DNA of 32,740 nt from assembly GCA_002790195.1 (NCBI GenBank), contig PFUR01000030.1, positions 2,607 through 35,346 of the forward strand, given 5' to 3'. This DNA is from Flavobacteriales bacterium CG_4_9_14_3_um_filter_40_17 (GTDB lineage Bacteria; Bacteroidota; Bacteroidia; Flavobacteriales; Flavobacteriaceae). The position numbers and the translations under genes are program-made. Each line of letters opens with the position of its first letter. Within the stretch, counting starts at the first letter, position 1. The notes beneath the pieces were generated by a model. The model was not told where the DNA came from. It saw only the letters and a program-made list of their open reading frames with translations, and searched no databases. Of the stretch, positions 1-9,131 are shown piece by piece.

Positions 1-186
1 TTACTAATCAAAATGAATGTAGAACAAAAACAGATGAGTAGATAAAATACTGCTGGTAACGACGGTCATAGCTCATTGCGGGGCAAGTGATTAACTCGAA
101 AGTTAGTTTTTACTAAATTTATGGCTTGACCGAAAGTACACGCTGTTTAATCCACTACTTCTCCTACATGCAAAACGATAAACAGA
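1..186. other. Left-edge non-coding stretch, possible tail of an upstream plus-strand gene
   Basis: No gene can be supported here. The first plus-strand frame is open from the window edge to a TAA at 43-45, so up to 14 codons could be the 3' end of a gene lying to the left, but this is too short to judge. A small hairpin follows at 91-106 (arms TTAACT and AGTTAG, loop CGAA) and runs directly into five T residues. It could be a weak terminator for such a gene. The rest shows no recognisable RNA family or reading frame. Confidence 0.3.
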
Positions 187-218
187 AAGGAAAATGCACA
201 TCGCATTTCCCTTTTTTT
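187..218 (+). terminator. Rho-independent terminator
   Basis: Arms at 187-197 and 203-213 form an 11-bp stem with one A-C mismatch around the loop ACATC, followed by a run of seven T residues (212-218). It faces plus-strand transcription coming from the left edge. It lies only 5 nt from the stop codon of the converging mutase gene and so insulates the two units. Confidence 0.8.
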
Positions 219-223
219 ATATC

Positions 224-2359
224 CTAATCGTTTTCATTCATCAACAACTCCAATACTGTTATCGCGGCTTCACTGATTTTTGTTCCGGGTCCAAAAATGG
301 CTGCTACACCGGCATCTAACAAAAAGGAATAATCTTGTTGCGGAATCACACCACCGGCGATAACCATAATATCAGGCCTTCCGAGTTGTTTGAGTTGTTT
401 AATTACCTCTGGAATCAAGGTTTTGTGTCCGGCTGCTAAAGACGAAATACCGAGAATGTGTACATCGTTTTCGACTGCTTGTTTGGCTGTTTCGTCCGGT
501 GTTTGAAAGAGGGGTCCTACATCCACATCAAAACCGAGGTCTGCGTAGCTGCTTGCCACAACTTTTGCACCTCGATCATGGCCGTCTTGCCCCATTTTGG
601 CTACCATGATACGCGGTCGACGACCTTCTGACTCTGCAAAACGATCTGCCAACAAGCGGGCTTTAGCAAAGGATGAATCTGTTTTCATTTCTTTTTTATA
701 AATACCACTGACAATGGAAGTCATTGCTTTGTGCCTGCCGAATACTTTTTCAAGTGCATCAGATATTTCGCCGAGTGTTGCTCTCTCCCGTGCAGCTTCT
801 ACGCTCAAAGCTAACAAATTTTCTGTTGACTCTGAGGCTGCTTGAGTCAGTTTATTTAAAAGTAATTGAACTTTAGAATGGTCTCTTTTTGATTTTAGTT
901 CCACCAACCTCTTCATTTGGGATTTACGGACCGCATCATTGTCAACTTCTCGGATTTGAACAGCTTTGTCTGCCGATGATAGGTATTTATTGACTCCCAC
1001 GATGATATCTACGGCGCTGTCTATGCGGGCTTGTTTTCTCGTAGCAGCTTCTTCTATTCTCATTTTGGGAATTCCTTTTTCGATGGCTTGTGTCATTCCA
1101 CCGTAAGACTCAACTTCTTCGATGAGAGCCCAAGCTTTTTTAGCCAATTCATCCGTAAGCGTTTCCAAATAAAAACTTCCTCCCCACGGATCTACGGTGT
1201 TGGCGAGGTGTGTTTCTTCTTGTAAATAAATTTGGGTATTTCGAGCTATGCGTGCCGAAAAATCGGTTGGCAAAGCAATCGCCTCGTCTAGTGCGTTGGT
1301 GTGTAGCGATTGTGTACCGCCAAAAGCCGCTGCAGCCGCCTCAATGCAGGTTCGGGCTACATTATTGAAAGGGTCTTGCTCGGTCAAACTCCAACCGCTG
1401 GTTTGGCAATGAGCGCGAAGCACCAACGATTTTTCGTCTTTCGGCTGAAAAGATTTAACCAATTTTGCCCACAGCATTCTGGCTGCTCTTAGTTTGGCTA
1501 TTTCCATAAAATGATTCATTCCTATTCCCCAAAAGAAAGAAATTCGTGGTGCAAAGCCGTCTATTTTCATACCGGCGTTTAAGCCGGCCCTCAAATATTC
1601 CAAGCCGTCGGCAAGTGTGTAAGCCAATTCGATATCTGCCGTTGCACCGGCTTCTTGCATGTGGTAGCCCGACACGCTGATGGAGTTGAACTTGGGCATT
1701 TCTTTGGCGGTGTAGGCAAAGATATCCGAAACAATCCGCATAGATGGTTTGGGCGGATATATGTATGTGTTGCGAACCATAAACTCTTTCAGGATGTCAT
1801 TTTGAATGGTTCCTGATAACTGTGTCGGTTTTACACCTTGTTCTTCAGCAGCAACGATATAAAATGCCATGATGGGCAAAACCGCTCCATTCATTGTCAT
1901 GGAAACAGACATTTGGTTGAGTGGGATTTGGTCAAACAATATTTTCATGTCCTCAACTGTATCGATGGCCACACCAGCTTTGCCTACATCACCAACGACT
2001 CTCGGATGATCGCTGTCATAACCGCGATGCGTGGCCAAATCAAAAGCGATTGATAGCCCTTTTTGCCCCGCAGACAAATTTTTTCGATAGAATGCATTAC
2101 TTTCATGAGCTGTGGAGAAACCTGCATATTGCCGTATAGTCCAAGGTCTTTGGACGTACATGGTGGCATAAGGTCCCCGCAAAAAAGGAGGAAAACCGGC
2201 TCCAAAATGCAAGTGATTGAGGTTTTCAACATCATCCCGGCTGTATTGTTTTTTTAATGAAATACCTTCAAGTGTAGGTGTTTCTTTCAATTCATTTTGA
2301 AGATTTGTTTTGGGTGCAAATGTTTTTAAATCTAGATGTTGAAGGTTTTTTCTGGGCAT
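224..2359 (-). CDS. Methylmalonyl-CoA mutase, large (catalytic) subunit type
   Basis: This adenosylcobalamin-dependent enzyme interconverts (R)-methylmalonyl-CoA and succinyl-CoA in the cytoplasm, the last step of propionyl-CoA assimilation. The 711 residues match the length of the catalytic chain. The N-terminal TIM-barrel part carries the substrate-pocket motif [10 protein letters not shown] (71-80). The C-terminal B12-binding domain carries the cobalt-ligating DxHxxG signature (D592, H594, G597) and a later GG motif (AGGVIP). A GTG directly precedes the ATG at 2359, and I chose the ATG. No small subunit (mutA type) gene is adjacent, which suggests a homodimer, although a mutA elsewhere in the genome is possible. 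It starts 10 nt after the stop of the amylase gene and is probably co-transcribed with it. The matching carboxylase genes lie at 14.1-17.8 kb. Confidence 0.95.
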   Translation of the reverse strand: MPRKNLQHLDLKTFAPKTNLQNELKETPTLEGISLKKQYSRDDVENLNHLHFGAGFPPFLRGPYATMYVQRPWTIRQYAGFSTAHESNAFYRKNLSAGQKGLSIAFDLATHRGYDSDHPRVVGDVGKAGVAIDTVEDMKILFDQIPLNQMSVSMTMNGAVLPIMAFYIVAAEEQGVKPTQLSGTIQNDILKEFMVRNTYIYPPKPSMRIVSDIFAYTAKEMPKFNSISVSGYHMQEAGATADIELAYTLADGLEYLRAGLNAGMKIDGFAPRISFFWGIGMNHFMEIAKLRAARMLWAKLVKSFQPKDEKSLVLRAHCQTSGWSLTEQDPFNNVARTCIEAAAAAFGGTQSLHTNALDEAIALPTDFSARIARNTQIYLQEETHLANTVDPWGGSFYLETLTDELAKKAWALIEEVESYGGMTQAIEKGIPKMRIEEAATRKQARIDSAVDIIVGVNKYLSSADKAVQIREVDNDAVRKSQMKRLVELKSKRDHSKVQLLLNKLTQAASESTENLLALSVEAARERATLGEISDALEKVFGRHKAMTSIVSGIYKKEMKTDSSFAKARLLADRFAESEGRRPRIMVAKMGQDGHDRGAKVVASSYADLGFDVDVGPLFQTPDETAKQAVENDVHILGISSLAAGHKTLIPEVIKQLKQLGRPDIMVIAGGVIPQQDYSFLLDAGVAAIFGPGTKISEAAITVLELLMNEND

Positions 2360-2369
2360 CACGATAGGA

Positions 2370-4262
2370 TTATTTCAATTGAAAAATAAACGATTCCAAA
2401 GGCCTGATTTTAACGTGAGCTGTTCCTAAATTTTTCTTATAAACCAAAGTGGTAACATTTTGAAGGTTAAGTTGATCGGTAAGCGAATAAGTGCCCGGAT
2501 TGAGATGCCATTTTTTTAGCAGCTCTAAAGGGATTTTTAAATCAAATTCATAAGTTTGAGTATCGTCAAAATTGGTTACAACTATCAACTTTTCGGATTC
2601 TGACCATCGGGCGAAAGCATATAGCCACGCTCCGTATCCCTCCGTAGAATTTTCGTTGAAAGAATGAATTTCTTCAAATGAGCCTGTAAGCGCTTCACTT
2701 TGTAAGGTGAAATTCAGCAATTTTTGGTAGTAATCACGAAGTGATTTTTCATCTTTGGAAAGTTGGCCACCATCAAATTTTCCATTATTCATCCAACGTT
2801 GATGATGTGGGACGCCGATGTAATCAAAAATGCTGGTGCGAGACGGGTTGCCAAATCCGGCGTGTTCAGATCCGGTTTCACCCACTTCTTGGCCGAAATA
2901 AATCATGGTAGGAGCGGAGCTGATGGTTGCCGAAACCACCATCGCTGGAAGTGCTTTCTGAGGGTTTCCGGCAAAATCAGGGCTTGCGATGCGTTGTTCG
3001 TCATGATTTTCCAAAAAATGCAACATGTGATGTTCGATATCGGCCATCCGGTTTTGAATGTCGGAAATATATGTTGTCCGGCTGTGCTTGTGAATGATTG
3101 CTTTCAACGTATCATAGAGTTCCACTTTGTCGTACAGATAATCCATCTTTCCAAGGCGAATATAGTTTCGATATTCGGCAGGATTATAGACTTCAGCCAA
3201 TAGGAAAGCATCCGGGTTTTTGGTTTTGATTGCGGAGTTCATATAACTCCAAAATTCTACCGGAACCATTTCAGCCATATCGTATCTAAAGCCATCTACC
3301 CCTTTTTCGAGCCAATAGAGTGCAATGCTTTTAAATTTTTTCCAAGAATCCGGTACATCTTTGTCTTTCCAAAACTCGAAATGCGCTTGGTAAGGTTTTT
3401 GGTCAAAACCTTCGGGCAAAAGCGGAAAATCTTTAGTCCCGTCCGGACGGACACCGTAGTTTATTTTGACGGTTTCGTACCAATCGTTTATCGAAGGTTT
3501 GGTTGCCCGTGAGCCATTTCCCGTCCATTTGGCCGGAATTTCTTCAAATTTTCTGTCAGCCAAGGGGTGTTTTTCTCCACCAAGTGGTTCGTCCCGATGG
3601 CTATCGGGGTGTTCGTCTGTCGGGACTTCAAAAGAGGAATTGGGGATGTAGTAGAAATTATTGTTGCGGCTGTATTCCACACTTTTATCATCGTTCGCAC
3701 CAAAATCTGTTTCACCCACAGCTTGCGAAGTGCTTTTGTAATGCCGAGCTACGTGGTTTGGCACAATGTCTATGATGACTTTTAGTTGATGTTTGTGGGT
3801 GCGCTGAATCAAGGCTTCAAATTCTTCCAATCGTTTGGCCGGATTGGTTGCTAAATCCGGATCTACGTTGTAATAGTCTTTGACGGCATAAGGAGAGCCT
3901 GCTCTTCCTTTGACTACATCCGGGTCGTCATTGTCTATTCCAAATGCTGTATAATCCCGGATAACTGCATGATGCGGAACTCCGGTGTACCAAATGTGTG
4001 TCACACCCAAATTTTTGATTTGTTCGAGTGCCGTATCGGAAAAGTCGGCAAATTTTCCTACGCCATTTTCTTCGATGGTACCCCAAGGTTTATTGGTAGT
4101 GATTGGGTTGCCGAATAATCGGGTGAATACTTGATAAACAACTGCTTTATGGGTTGGTTTGTTAGGTAGGGCTTCTTCAATCATTGCCGTTTTTTTTGAG
4201 TTGCAGCCGACAAAAAGCAAAAAAAAGACAAGAAATCTCGATATTTTAAAGATGCTTTTCAT
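2370..4262 (-). CDS. GH13 alpha-amylase family lipoprotein
   Basis: This is a glycoside hydrolase family 13 enzyme that likely acts on alpha-glucans in the envelope. The N-terminus is a lipoprotein signal with the lipobox LFVGC (Cys20). The four GH13 signature regions are present in order: IIDIVPNHV (163-171), GFRYDMAEM (324-332, nucleophile Asp328), LLAEVYN (acid/base Glu357) and FLENHDEQ (His420, Asp421 stabiliser). At 630 residues it is typical of a single-domain enzyme with a C-terminal beta domain. There are no SusC/SusD neighbours, so this is not a classical polysaccharide utilisation locus. An exact -7 promoter box lies 42 nt upstream. The gene is followed within 10 nt by methylmalonyl-CoA mutase, an unusual partner. 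Residues about 212-226 are encoded by a palindrome-rich stretch described separately. The substrate (starch, maltodextrin or trehalose-like) cannot be told from motifs alone. Confidence 0.9.
   Translation of the reverse strand: MKSIFKISRFLVFFLLFVGCNSKKTAMIEEALPNKPTHKAVVYQVFTRLFGNPITTNKPWGTIEENGVGKFADFSDTALEQIKNLGVTHIWYTGVPHHAVIRDYTAFGIDNDDPDVVKGRAGSPYAVKDYYNVDPDLATNPAKRLEEFEALIQRTHKHQLKVIIDIVPNHVARHYKSTSQAVGETDFGANDDKSVEYSRNNNFYYIPNSSFEVPTDEHPDSHRDEPLGGEKHPLADRKFEEIPAKWTGNGSRATKPSINDWYETVKINYGVRPDGTKDFPLLPEGFDQKPYQAHFEFWKDKDVPDSWKKFKSIALYWLEKGVDGFRYDMAEMVPVEFWSYMNSAIKTKNPDAFLLAEVYNPAEYRNYIRLGKMDYLYDKVELYDTLKAIIHKHSRTTYISDIQNRMADIEHHMLHFLENHDEQRIASPDFAGNPQKALPAMVVSATISSAPTMIYFGQEVGETGSEHAGFGNPSRTSIFDYIGVPHHQRWMNNGKFDGGQLSKDEKSLRDYYQKLLNFTLQSEALTGSFEEIHSFNENSTEGYGAWLYAFARWSESEKLIVVTNFDDTQTYEFDLKIPLELLKKWHLNPGTYSLTDQLNLQNVTTLVYKKNLGTAHVKIRPLESFIFQLK
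3591..3626. repeat. Palindromic CCCGAT/ATCGGG cluster inside the amylase gene
   Basis: Within 36 nt there is a perfect 6-bp hairpin (CCCGAT at 3593-3598, loop GGCT, ATCGGG at 3603-3608). There is also an alternative perfect 7-bp pairing of GTCCCGA (3591-3597) with TCGGGAC (3620-3626). The stretch is in frame and encodes a hydrophilic segment rich in Asp, His and Pro. The core resembles the CCCGATAGCTATCGGG palindromes I recall as frequent in Bacteroidota genomes. That resemblance is from memory and was not tested. Confidence 0.5.
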
Positions 4263-4303
4263 TGGAAAAATGCTTATGGATTTTTAAATCTCGTGACAGC
4301 AAG

Positions 4304-4311
4304 CAAATATA
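4304..4311 (-). promoter_or_regulatory. -7 promoter box of the amylase-mutase unit
   Basis: The minus strand reads TATATTTG, an exact match to the Bacteroidota -7 consensus TAnnTTTG. Transcription would begin about 7 nt downstream, leaving a leader of roughly 35 nt before the amylase ATG. No clear TTG -33 element is seen at 19-23 nt spacing. Confidence 0.55.
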
Positions 4312-4377
4312 AGGATTTGACTATAGTATTAAAAGTTTGAATACGAAAATTGGCAAAGGTATGGCAGGAAAGTTTTC

Positions 4378-5340
4378 CTAGGTCAATGGGCGTTTTTTGA
4401 TCATCCCACCGTGGGTATCTTTAATGTTGCTCATCACGATAAATGCATTGGGGTCAATTTTTTTGATTTCGGTTTGAATTTTACCTATTTCAAGACGCGT
4501 GATAACGGTAAAAACGATATCAGTACTGTCCAAGTTTTCGCCTCTTTTGCCATAACCTCTTTTCCCGTTGAAGATGGTGACTCCTCTTTTCATTTTGTTA
4601 ATAATCATCAATCTTATTTCTTCGCTGTGGGTTGAAATAACGGTGACACTCATATACTCTTCAATTCCTTCAACAATTAGATCAATGGTTTTTGATGCTG
4701 ACAAATAAGTCAAAATGGAATATAGAGCAGTTTCTACGGACAAGAGATAAGCAGCAACTGAAAAAATAAGGATGTTAAACAACAAAATAATATCGCCGAT
4801 AGTCAGTCCGGTTTTTTTGTTTAAGTAGATAGCCAACACTTCGGTTCCGTCCAACACACTGCCACCTCGAATCGAAAATCCGATGCCAAGGCCTAAAAAG
4901 AAACCGCCAAAAACAGAAACCAACAGCTTATCGGAAGTGATAACCGGATAGTCGATAAAAAGGATTGCCATTGCCAATAAAATAATGCCAATTGCGCTTT
5001 TTACTGCAAAATTTCTACCGATTTGCCGATAACCCAAATAGAGAAAAGGAATGTTGATAGCAATAATAAGAATGGATAAAGACGTTCCGGTCAGAAAGGA
5101 AGTCAACAGAGAAATTCCGGTGACACCTCCGTCAATAAAATTGTTAGGTAGTAGAAACCCTTTAAGGCCAAATCCAGCTGAAGCAGCGCCTAAAACAATT
5201 AAAAAACTGTCCTTAACCAAACGATTTAAAATAACCTTAAATTCATAGGCGAGCCTTCCTTGTCTGTAGTTGCTTATTTTTCTTCGCTTTGTTCTTGCTT
5301 TTATCTTTCTTAATAATTTTTTTATCAAGAGATTGCTCAT
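4378..5340 (-). CDS. YitT family membrane protein (DUF2179 C-terminus)
   Basis: This is an inner-membrane protein of unknown transport or signalling role. After a strongly basic N-terminus (residues 1-40, rich in Lys and Arg) come about five to six hydrophobic segments between residues 45 and 220. They contain the family's Gly/Asn-rich motif (LPNNFIDGGVTGIS) and a second repeat-like GGSVLDGTEVLAI. Residues 225-320 form the soluble C-terminal DUF2179 domain (ITRLEIGKIQTEIKKIDPNAF). At 320 residues it is slightly longer than the usual 280-300 because of the basic extension. It lies 111 nt after fumarylacetoacetase on the same strand. A near-consensus -7 box (TAATTTTA, minus strand, 5360-5367) may give it its own promoter. 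Confidence 0.88.
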   Translation of the reverse strand: MSNLLIKKLLRKIKARTKRRKISNYRQGRLAYEFKVILNRLVKDSFLIVLGAASAGFGLKGFLLPNNFIDGGVTGISLLTSFLTGTSLSILIIAINIPFLYLGYRQIGRNFAVKSAIGIILLAMAILFIDYPVITSDKLLVSVFGGFFLGLGIGFSIRGGSVLDGTEVLAIYLNKKTGLTIGDIILLFNILIFSVAAYLLSVETALYSILTYLSASKTIDLIVEGIEEYMSVTVISTHSEEIRLMIINKMKRGVTIFNGKRGYGKRGENLDSTDIVFTVITRLEIGKIQTEIKKIDPNAFIVMSNIKDTHGGMIKKRPLT

Positions 5341-5451
5341 GTTGTCAAGTTATTATTTCTAAAATTAGAGTTGGATTTTAAGATTCTTCTGTAAAGGAAT
5401 CAAAAACAGCTTCTCATTTTTATAGGTTTATATTTTACTAACATTCAAATC

Positions 5452-6747
5452 TCATTTGTCTATTTTCGATTTAAAAATAGGCAACAATTGAGTTGAAACC
5501 TCACCAAAGCCAAGTCTGATTTGTTCATTTTTGCAAAATCCTTTCATGACAATGGTATCATAATCTTCAATAAACTTTCGCGCACTGCCATCGGCAAGTG
5601 TAATCGAATTTTCTCCGCGCCAAGTCAATTCGAGCATGGAACCAAAAGAATCAGGTGTTTTGCCAGAAATCGTCCCACTACCCATCAAATCACCACTGTT
5701 TACCTTGCAACCGTTGCTGGTGTGGTGTGCCAGTTGTTGTGCCATGCTCCAGTAGAGATGTTTGAAATTGCTCTTACAAATTGTTTTTGGTTCACCCTTA
5801 TTTGGTTTGATAGAGACTTCCAGTTGAATGTCGATGCTGTTATTCTTTGAAGAATCGACAAGGTGTGGTAGGGGTTTCGGGTTTTGTTCGATGCTTTTTG
5901 TTCGGAAAGGAGCTAGCGCATCCAAAGTAACAATCCACGGAGAAATGGACGTGGCAAAGTTTTTGGCAAGAAAAGGGCCGAGTGGCACGTACTCCCATTT
6001 CTGGATATCTCGAGCACTCCAATCATTGAGTAAAACCAAACCGAAAATATAATCTTCGGCTTTATCCACAGGAATCGATTCTCCCAAAACATTTGCATCA
6101 GTGGTGATAAAACCCATTTCCAATTCGAAATCCACCAAGCGGGAAGGCTCAAACACAGGTTTTTCTGCTCCTTTCGGAAGCAACTGCCCCATAGGTCGGT
6201 GGATGGGAATACCGGAAGGAACGATACTCGAACTCCGGCCATGATAGGCAACCGGCAGGTGAAGCCAGTTGGGGAGCAAGGCATTCTCCGGATCTCTAAA
6301 CATTTTCCCAACATTGGTTGCGTGTTCTTTACTGCTGTAGAAATCGGTGTAGTCACCCACCAAAACTGGCATTTGCATTTCTACTTCATCCATCGAAAAC
6401 AAAATTATTTTTTGGTGTTCTATATTGTTTTGAAGGGAATTATTAACAATATCAAAGATTTCAGCGATTCGGTTTCTCACCAATCGCCAAGTTTTTTTCC
6501 CGTCAGAAATAAAGTCGTTTAATGTGTCTTGCATAAACATATCATCGGTAAGTGGAATACCGTCAAAGTAGCCCAGTCGCTGCATGGCACCCAAATCGAT
6601 AGCACATTCACCGATGCGTGTGCCAATCGTGATGTCGTTTTCGCGGGTGAGGAAAACCCCGAAAGGAATGTTTTGAATCGGAAAATCGGACTCTTTCGAG
6701 ACTTCAATCCATGACTTTCGATGAGGATCATTTGCAAAAATTGGCAT
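5452..6747 (-). CDS. fahA: Fumarylacetoacetase
   Basis: It hydrolyses 4-fumarylacetoacetate to fumarate and acetoacetate, the final step of tyrosine/phenylalanine degradation, in the cytoplasm. The 431 residues match the family. The N-terminal SH3-like part is followed by the metal-binding catalytic domain. The calcium/magnesium ligands known from the mouse enzyme are all visible: Asp135 in TDFYSSKEHATN, Glu208 and Glu210 in FELEMGF, and Asp242 in NDWSARD. The catalytic His142 is also there, and GDLMGSGTISG lies near the C-terminus. Other tyrosine-catabolic genes (hmgA, hppD) are not in the window. The start is the ATG 34 nt downstream of an exact -7 box. The gene is divergent from glyA, and the two promoters lie within about 50 bp. 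Confidence 0.97.
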   Translation of the reverse strand: MPIFANDPHRKSWIEVSKESDFPIQNIPFGVFLTRENDITIGTRIGECAIDLGAMQRLGYFDGIPLTDDMFMQDTLNDFISDGKKTWRLVRNRIAEIFDIVNNSLQNNIEHQKIILFSMDEVEMQMPVLVGDYTDFYSSKEHATNVGKMFRDPENALLPNWLHLPVAYHGRSSSIVPSGIPIHRPMGQLLPKGAEKPVFEPSRLVDFELEMGFITTDANVLGESIPVDKAEDYIFGLVLLNDWSARDIQKWEYVPLGPFLAKNFATSISPWIVTLDALAPFRTKSIEQNPKPLPHLVDSSKNNSIDIQLEVSIKPNKGEPKTICKSNFKHLYWSMAQQLAHHTSNGCKVNSGDLMGSGTISGKTPDSFGSMLELTWRGENSITLADGSARKFIEDYDTIVMKGFCKNEQIRLGFGEVSTQLLPIFKSKIDK

Positions 6748-6781
6748 AGATAGTTAATTGTTGGTTGATAAATTGACTTTT

Positions 6782-6789
6782 CAAATATA
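6782..6789 (-). promoter_or_regulatory. -7 promoter box of fahA
   Basis: The minus strand reads TATATTTG, an exact TAnnTTTG match, 34 nt upstream of the fahA ATG. It sits back to back with the glyA promoter (-33 element at 6795-6798), so the two polymerase sites would overlap. Confidence 0.55.
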
Positions 6790-6794
6790 TCATT

Positions 6795-6829
6795 TTTGTG
6801 GAATTTCAGAAATCTATTTGCTACTTTTG
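6795..6829 (+). promoter_or_regulatory. Promoter of glyA (TTTG, 23 nt, TACTTTTG)
   Basis: A TTTG at 6795-6798 and an exact -7 box TACTTTTG at 6822-6829 are separated by 23 nt. This is the upper end of the spacing accepted for Bacteroidota promoters. Transcription would begin near 6836, about 20 nt before the ATG at 6856. This excludes the in-frame ATG at 6796 as the start. Confidence 0.65.
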
Positions 6830-6855
6830 GGCAATATTTAACGAACATTCTAAAA

Positions 6856-8130
6856 ATGAGTAAAGACCACGAAATATTCGATTTAATCAAGGAAGAAAAG
6901 GAGCGTCAAAAGGAAGGTTTAGAGCTGATTGCTTCTGAGAATTTTGTATCCAAACAAGTTATGAAGGCAGCCGGTTCGGTTTTGACCAACAAATATGCGG
7001 AGGGCTACCCGGGCAAAAGATATTACGGTGGTTGTGAGGTTGTCGATCAAGTCGAACAAATAGCGATTGACAGGGCAAAAACTTTATTTGGTGCAGTTTA
7101 TGCCAATGTTCAGCCCCATTCAGGTTCGCAAGCCAACTCTGCCGTTTACCACGCCTGCCTCAACCCCGGTGACAAAATTTTGGGATTTGACCTTTCGCAC
7201 GGGGGGCATCTTACCCACGGTTCGCCGGTTAATTTTTCCGGCAGATTGTATCACCCTGTTTTTTACGGAGTAGAGAAGGAGACAGGCCGTTTAAATTACG
7301 ATAAAATACAAGAAATTGCTACCCGGGAACAACCCAAACTTATCATTGCCGGTGCATCTGCCTACTCGCGCGACATGGATTTTAACCGATTTCGCTCGAT
7401 TGCCGATTCCGTAGGCGCAATTTTGATGGCTGATGTTTCACACCCTGCAGGACTCATAGCCAAGGGAATTCTCAATGATCCGATTCCGCATTGCCACATT
7501 GTAACGACTACTACGCACAAAACATTGCGTGGTCCGAGAGGTGGCCTCATCTTGATGGGGCAAGATTTTGAAAATCCGTTTGGCATCAAAACTCCCAAAG
7601 GCGAGTTGCGCATGATGTCCGCGTTGTTGGACAGTGCTGTTTTCCCGGGAAATCAAGGCGGGCCACTCGAACACATCATCGCTGCCAAAGCCATCGCTTT
7701 TGGTGAAGCGTTGGAAGATGATTTTTTCTATTACGCTTTACAAGTTCGAAAAAATGCCCAAGCCATGGCACATTATTTTGTACAGAAAGACTATCAGGTT
7801 ATTTCAGGTGGCACGGACAATCACATGATGCTGATTGATTTGCGCAACAAAAATATCACCGGTAAAGAAGCGGAACAAGCCTTGGTGAAGGCGGCGATTA
7901 CGGTCAATAAAAACATGGTTCCGTTTGATGATAAATCTCCATTTGTCACCTCCGGAATCCGTATAGGCACAGCGGCGGTTACTACCCGCGGGCTTAAAGA
8001 AAGCGATATGAAAACCATCGTAGAATTGATAGACGAAGTGATTTCTAACCAGCAGGATGAAGAAAAACTGTCAAAAATTGCCAAAAAAGTAAACAAGTGG
8101 ATGAAAGAAAAGCCACTTTTTGTGGAATAG
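6856..8130 (+). CDS. glyA: Serine hydroxymethyltransferase
   Basis: This PLP enzyme transfers the serine hydroxymethyl group to tetrahydrofolate, giving glycine and 5,10-methylene-THF, the main one-carbon source. The 424 residues are the normal bacterial length. Visible motifs are [10 protein letters not shown] near the N-terminus, the [17 protein letters not shown] substrate loop, the HSGSQAN phosphate-binding region, and [15 protein letters not shown] with the Schiff-base lysine at Lys222. An upstream in-frame ATG at 6796 would add 20 residues unlike the family and would lie upstream of the promoter, so the ATG at 6856 is chosen. The gene is monocistronic by context, convergent with the creatininase-family gene. 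Confidence 0.98.
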   Translation: MSKDHEIFDLIKEEKERQKEGLELIASENFVSKQVMKAAGSVLTNKYAEGYPGKRYYGGCEVVDQVEQIAIDRAKTLFGAVYANVQPHSGSQANSAVYHACLNPGDKILGFDLSHGGHLTHGSPVNFSGRLYHPVFYGVEKETGRLNYDKIQEIATREQPKLIIAGASAYSRDMDFNRFRSIADSVGAILMADVSHPAGLIAKGILNDPIPHCHIVTTTTHKTLRGPRGGLILMGQDFENPFGIKTPKGELRMMSALLDSAVFPGNQGGPLEHIIAAKAIAFGEALEDDFFYYALQVRKNAQAMAHYFVQKDYQVISGGTDNHMMLIDLRNKNITGKEAEQALVKAAITVNKNMVPFDDKSPFVTSGIRIGTAAVTTRGLKESDMKTIVELIDEVISNQQDEEKLSKIAKKVNKWMKEKPLFVE

Positions 8131-8233
8131 CCTCATTTTGAAAAATCGTTAAAGCAGTTTTGTGTAATAACCCTTTCCAAAAGCCCACTGTTAAAACTGT
8201 GGCTATAAAAAGTATTCCATGTCTATACTTGCG

Positions 8234-8995
8234 TCATTCATAAAGTTTGTCTTTTTTCGATTGGCAAATCTCCACAATCAAATCACTTATTTTTTGTGTC
8301 ACAGCTTCAAAGTATTTTTTTCCTTTTTCGGCGGTAGCTTTTTCGGGATTTCCAACGCCGGTGTCTGTGCTGATTTGCGACCATTTGCGTTCTGTCCATG
8401 CCCAACCTTCAGAAAATGCCTTAATCTTATTTTTTCTTTCCATTCCTTTTCCCCAAGAGTCTTTGGGTAGTACTAAATCGGGGCGAAAATGGAGTATTAG
8501 CGAAGTTTCCATCTCATCGGCGTGATCGCCTTTGTTTTCAAAATACAAGGATTTATCAAGTGCCTGAAACCAATTGACACTGCTGAGAAACATATTGGGG
8601 AAACGCACACCCAACTCGCGCAACATGGTTTTGAAGTCGTTTCCACCATGACTGTTCAGGATTAAAAATTTTCGGATGCCTTGCCGGTCGAGTACTTCGA
8701 GGATATCATTCAAGATGACCAACTGGGTGCTGGGATGTAGGTTGATGTCTAATAAAATATCGGTTTGCCCTGTGTTGACCCCAAAGGGGATGGTTGGCAA
8801 TACCATGACTTTTGCGCCTTTTTTCCAAGCGATTTTTGCCGATTCAGCCGCAATAAACTCGGCTTCGATGTTGTCAGTGGCGTAGGGCAGGTGATGGTTG
8901 TGTGCTTCGGTGGCACCCCAAGGGAGCACCACCAATTCGATGTCCAAACCTTTGATTTGTTTCCAATTTGATTCGGCTAAAATGTATGGACGCAT
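8234..8995 (-). CDS. Creatininase family amidohydrolase
   Basis: This is a metal-dependent amidohydrolase of the creatininase/MftE-like fold. The metal and active-site motifs are present: GATEAHNHHLPYATDN near the N-terminus (Glu, His and Asp ligands), the LNSHGGN loop, and HADEMETS (His, Glu) in the middle. Family members open creatinine, act in riboflavin/F420-type or mycofactocin pathways, or are uncharacterised. No neighbour here narrows the substrate, so only the family is called. The 253-residue start (MRPYIL) fits the family. A longer in-frame start at 9091 would lie upstream of an exact -7 box at 9047-9054 and is rejected. Confidence 0.88.
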   Translation of the reverse strand: MRPYILAESNWKQIKGLDIELVVLPWGATEAHNHHLPYATDNIEAEFIAAESAKIAWKKGAKVMVLPTIPFGVNTGQTDILLDINLHPSTQLVILNDILEVLDRQGIRKFLILNSHGGNDFKTMLRELGVRFPNMFLSSVNWFQALDKSLYFENKGDHADEMETSLILHFRPDLVLPKDSWGKGMERKNKIKAFSEGWAWTERKWSQISTDTGVGNPEKATAEKGKKYFEAVTQKISDLIVEICQSKKDKLYE

Positions 8996-9046
8996 GGTTT
9001 TAAGGGTATTAATTTTACCTCGACTTGATTTGTAAGGCGAAATTAA

Positions 9047-9054
9047 CAAAAATA
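9047..9054 (-). promoter_or_regulatory. -7 promoter box of the creatininase-family gene
   Basis: The minus strand reads TATTTTTG, an exact TAnnTTTG match. It would start transcription near 9040 and leave a leader of about 45 nt before the ATG at 8995. No convincing -33 element is seen. Confidence 0.5.
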
Positions 9055-9131
9055 TCAATCCACATTGGATAAAATTCTGACGTGTTGGCAAGGATATTAT
9101 TCTTCGCCAACTAAAATCTTACAAACGGAAT

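Noticed and set aside
1-186. tmRNA, RNase P RNA or other structured RNA at the left edge
   Set aside because: Short hairpins exist but none of the conserved cores of these RNAs could be found.
2260-2460. Cobalamin riboswitch upstream of the B12-dependent mutase
   Set aside because: Only 10 nt separate the gene from the amylase, and no B12-box-like sequence or leader is present.
3488-3775. Alternative open frames in both strands over the amylase gene
   Set aside because: They are frame shadows of the GH13 coding sequence with no independent support.
5840-6356. Long alternative frames inside fumarylacetoacetase
   Set aside because: They overlap a fully supported enzyme and show no domain, start signal or promoter.
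6796-6855. Longer N-terminus for serine hydroxymethyltransferase starting at 6796
   Set aside because: The extra 20 residues are unlike the family, and the start lies upstream of an exact promoter box at 6822-6829.
8182-8204. Terminator between the convergent glyA and creatininase-family genes
   Set aside because: The stem AGCC-AC/GT-GGCT has a bulge and a long loop, with only a short U-run on the minus strand and none on the plus strand.
8996-9091. Longer N-terminus of the creatininase-family protein with a hydrophobic stretch that could suggest a signal peptide
   Set aside because: The extension lies across and upstream of the -7 box at 9047-9054, and the family starts at MRPYIL.
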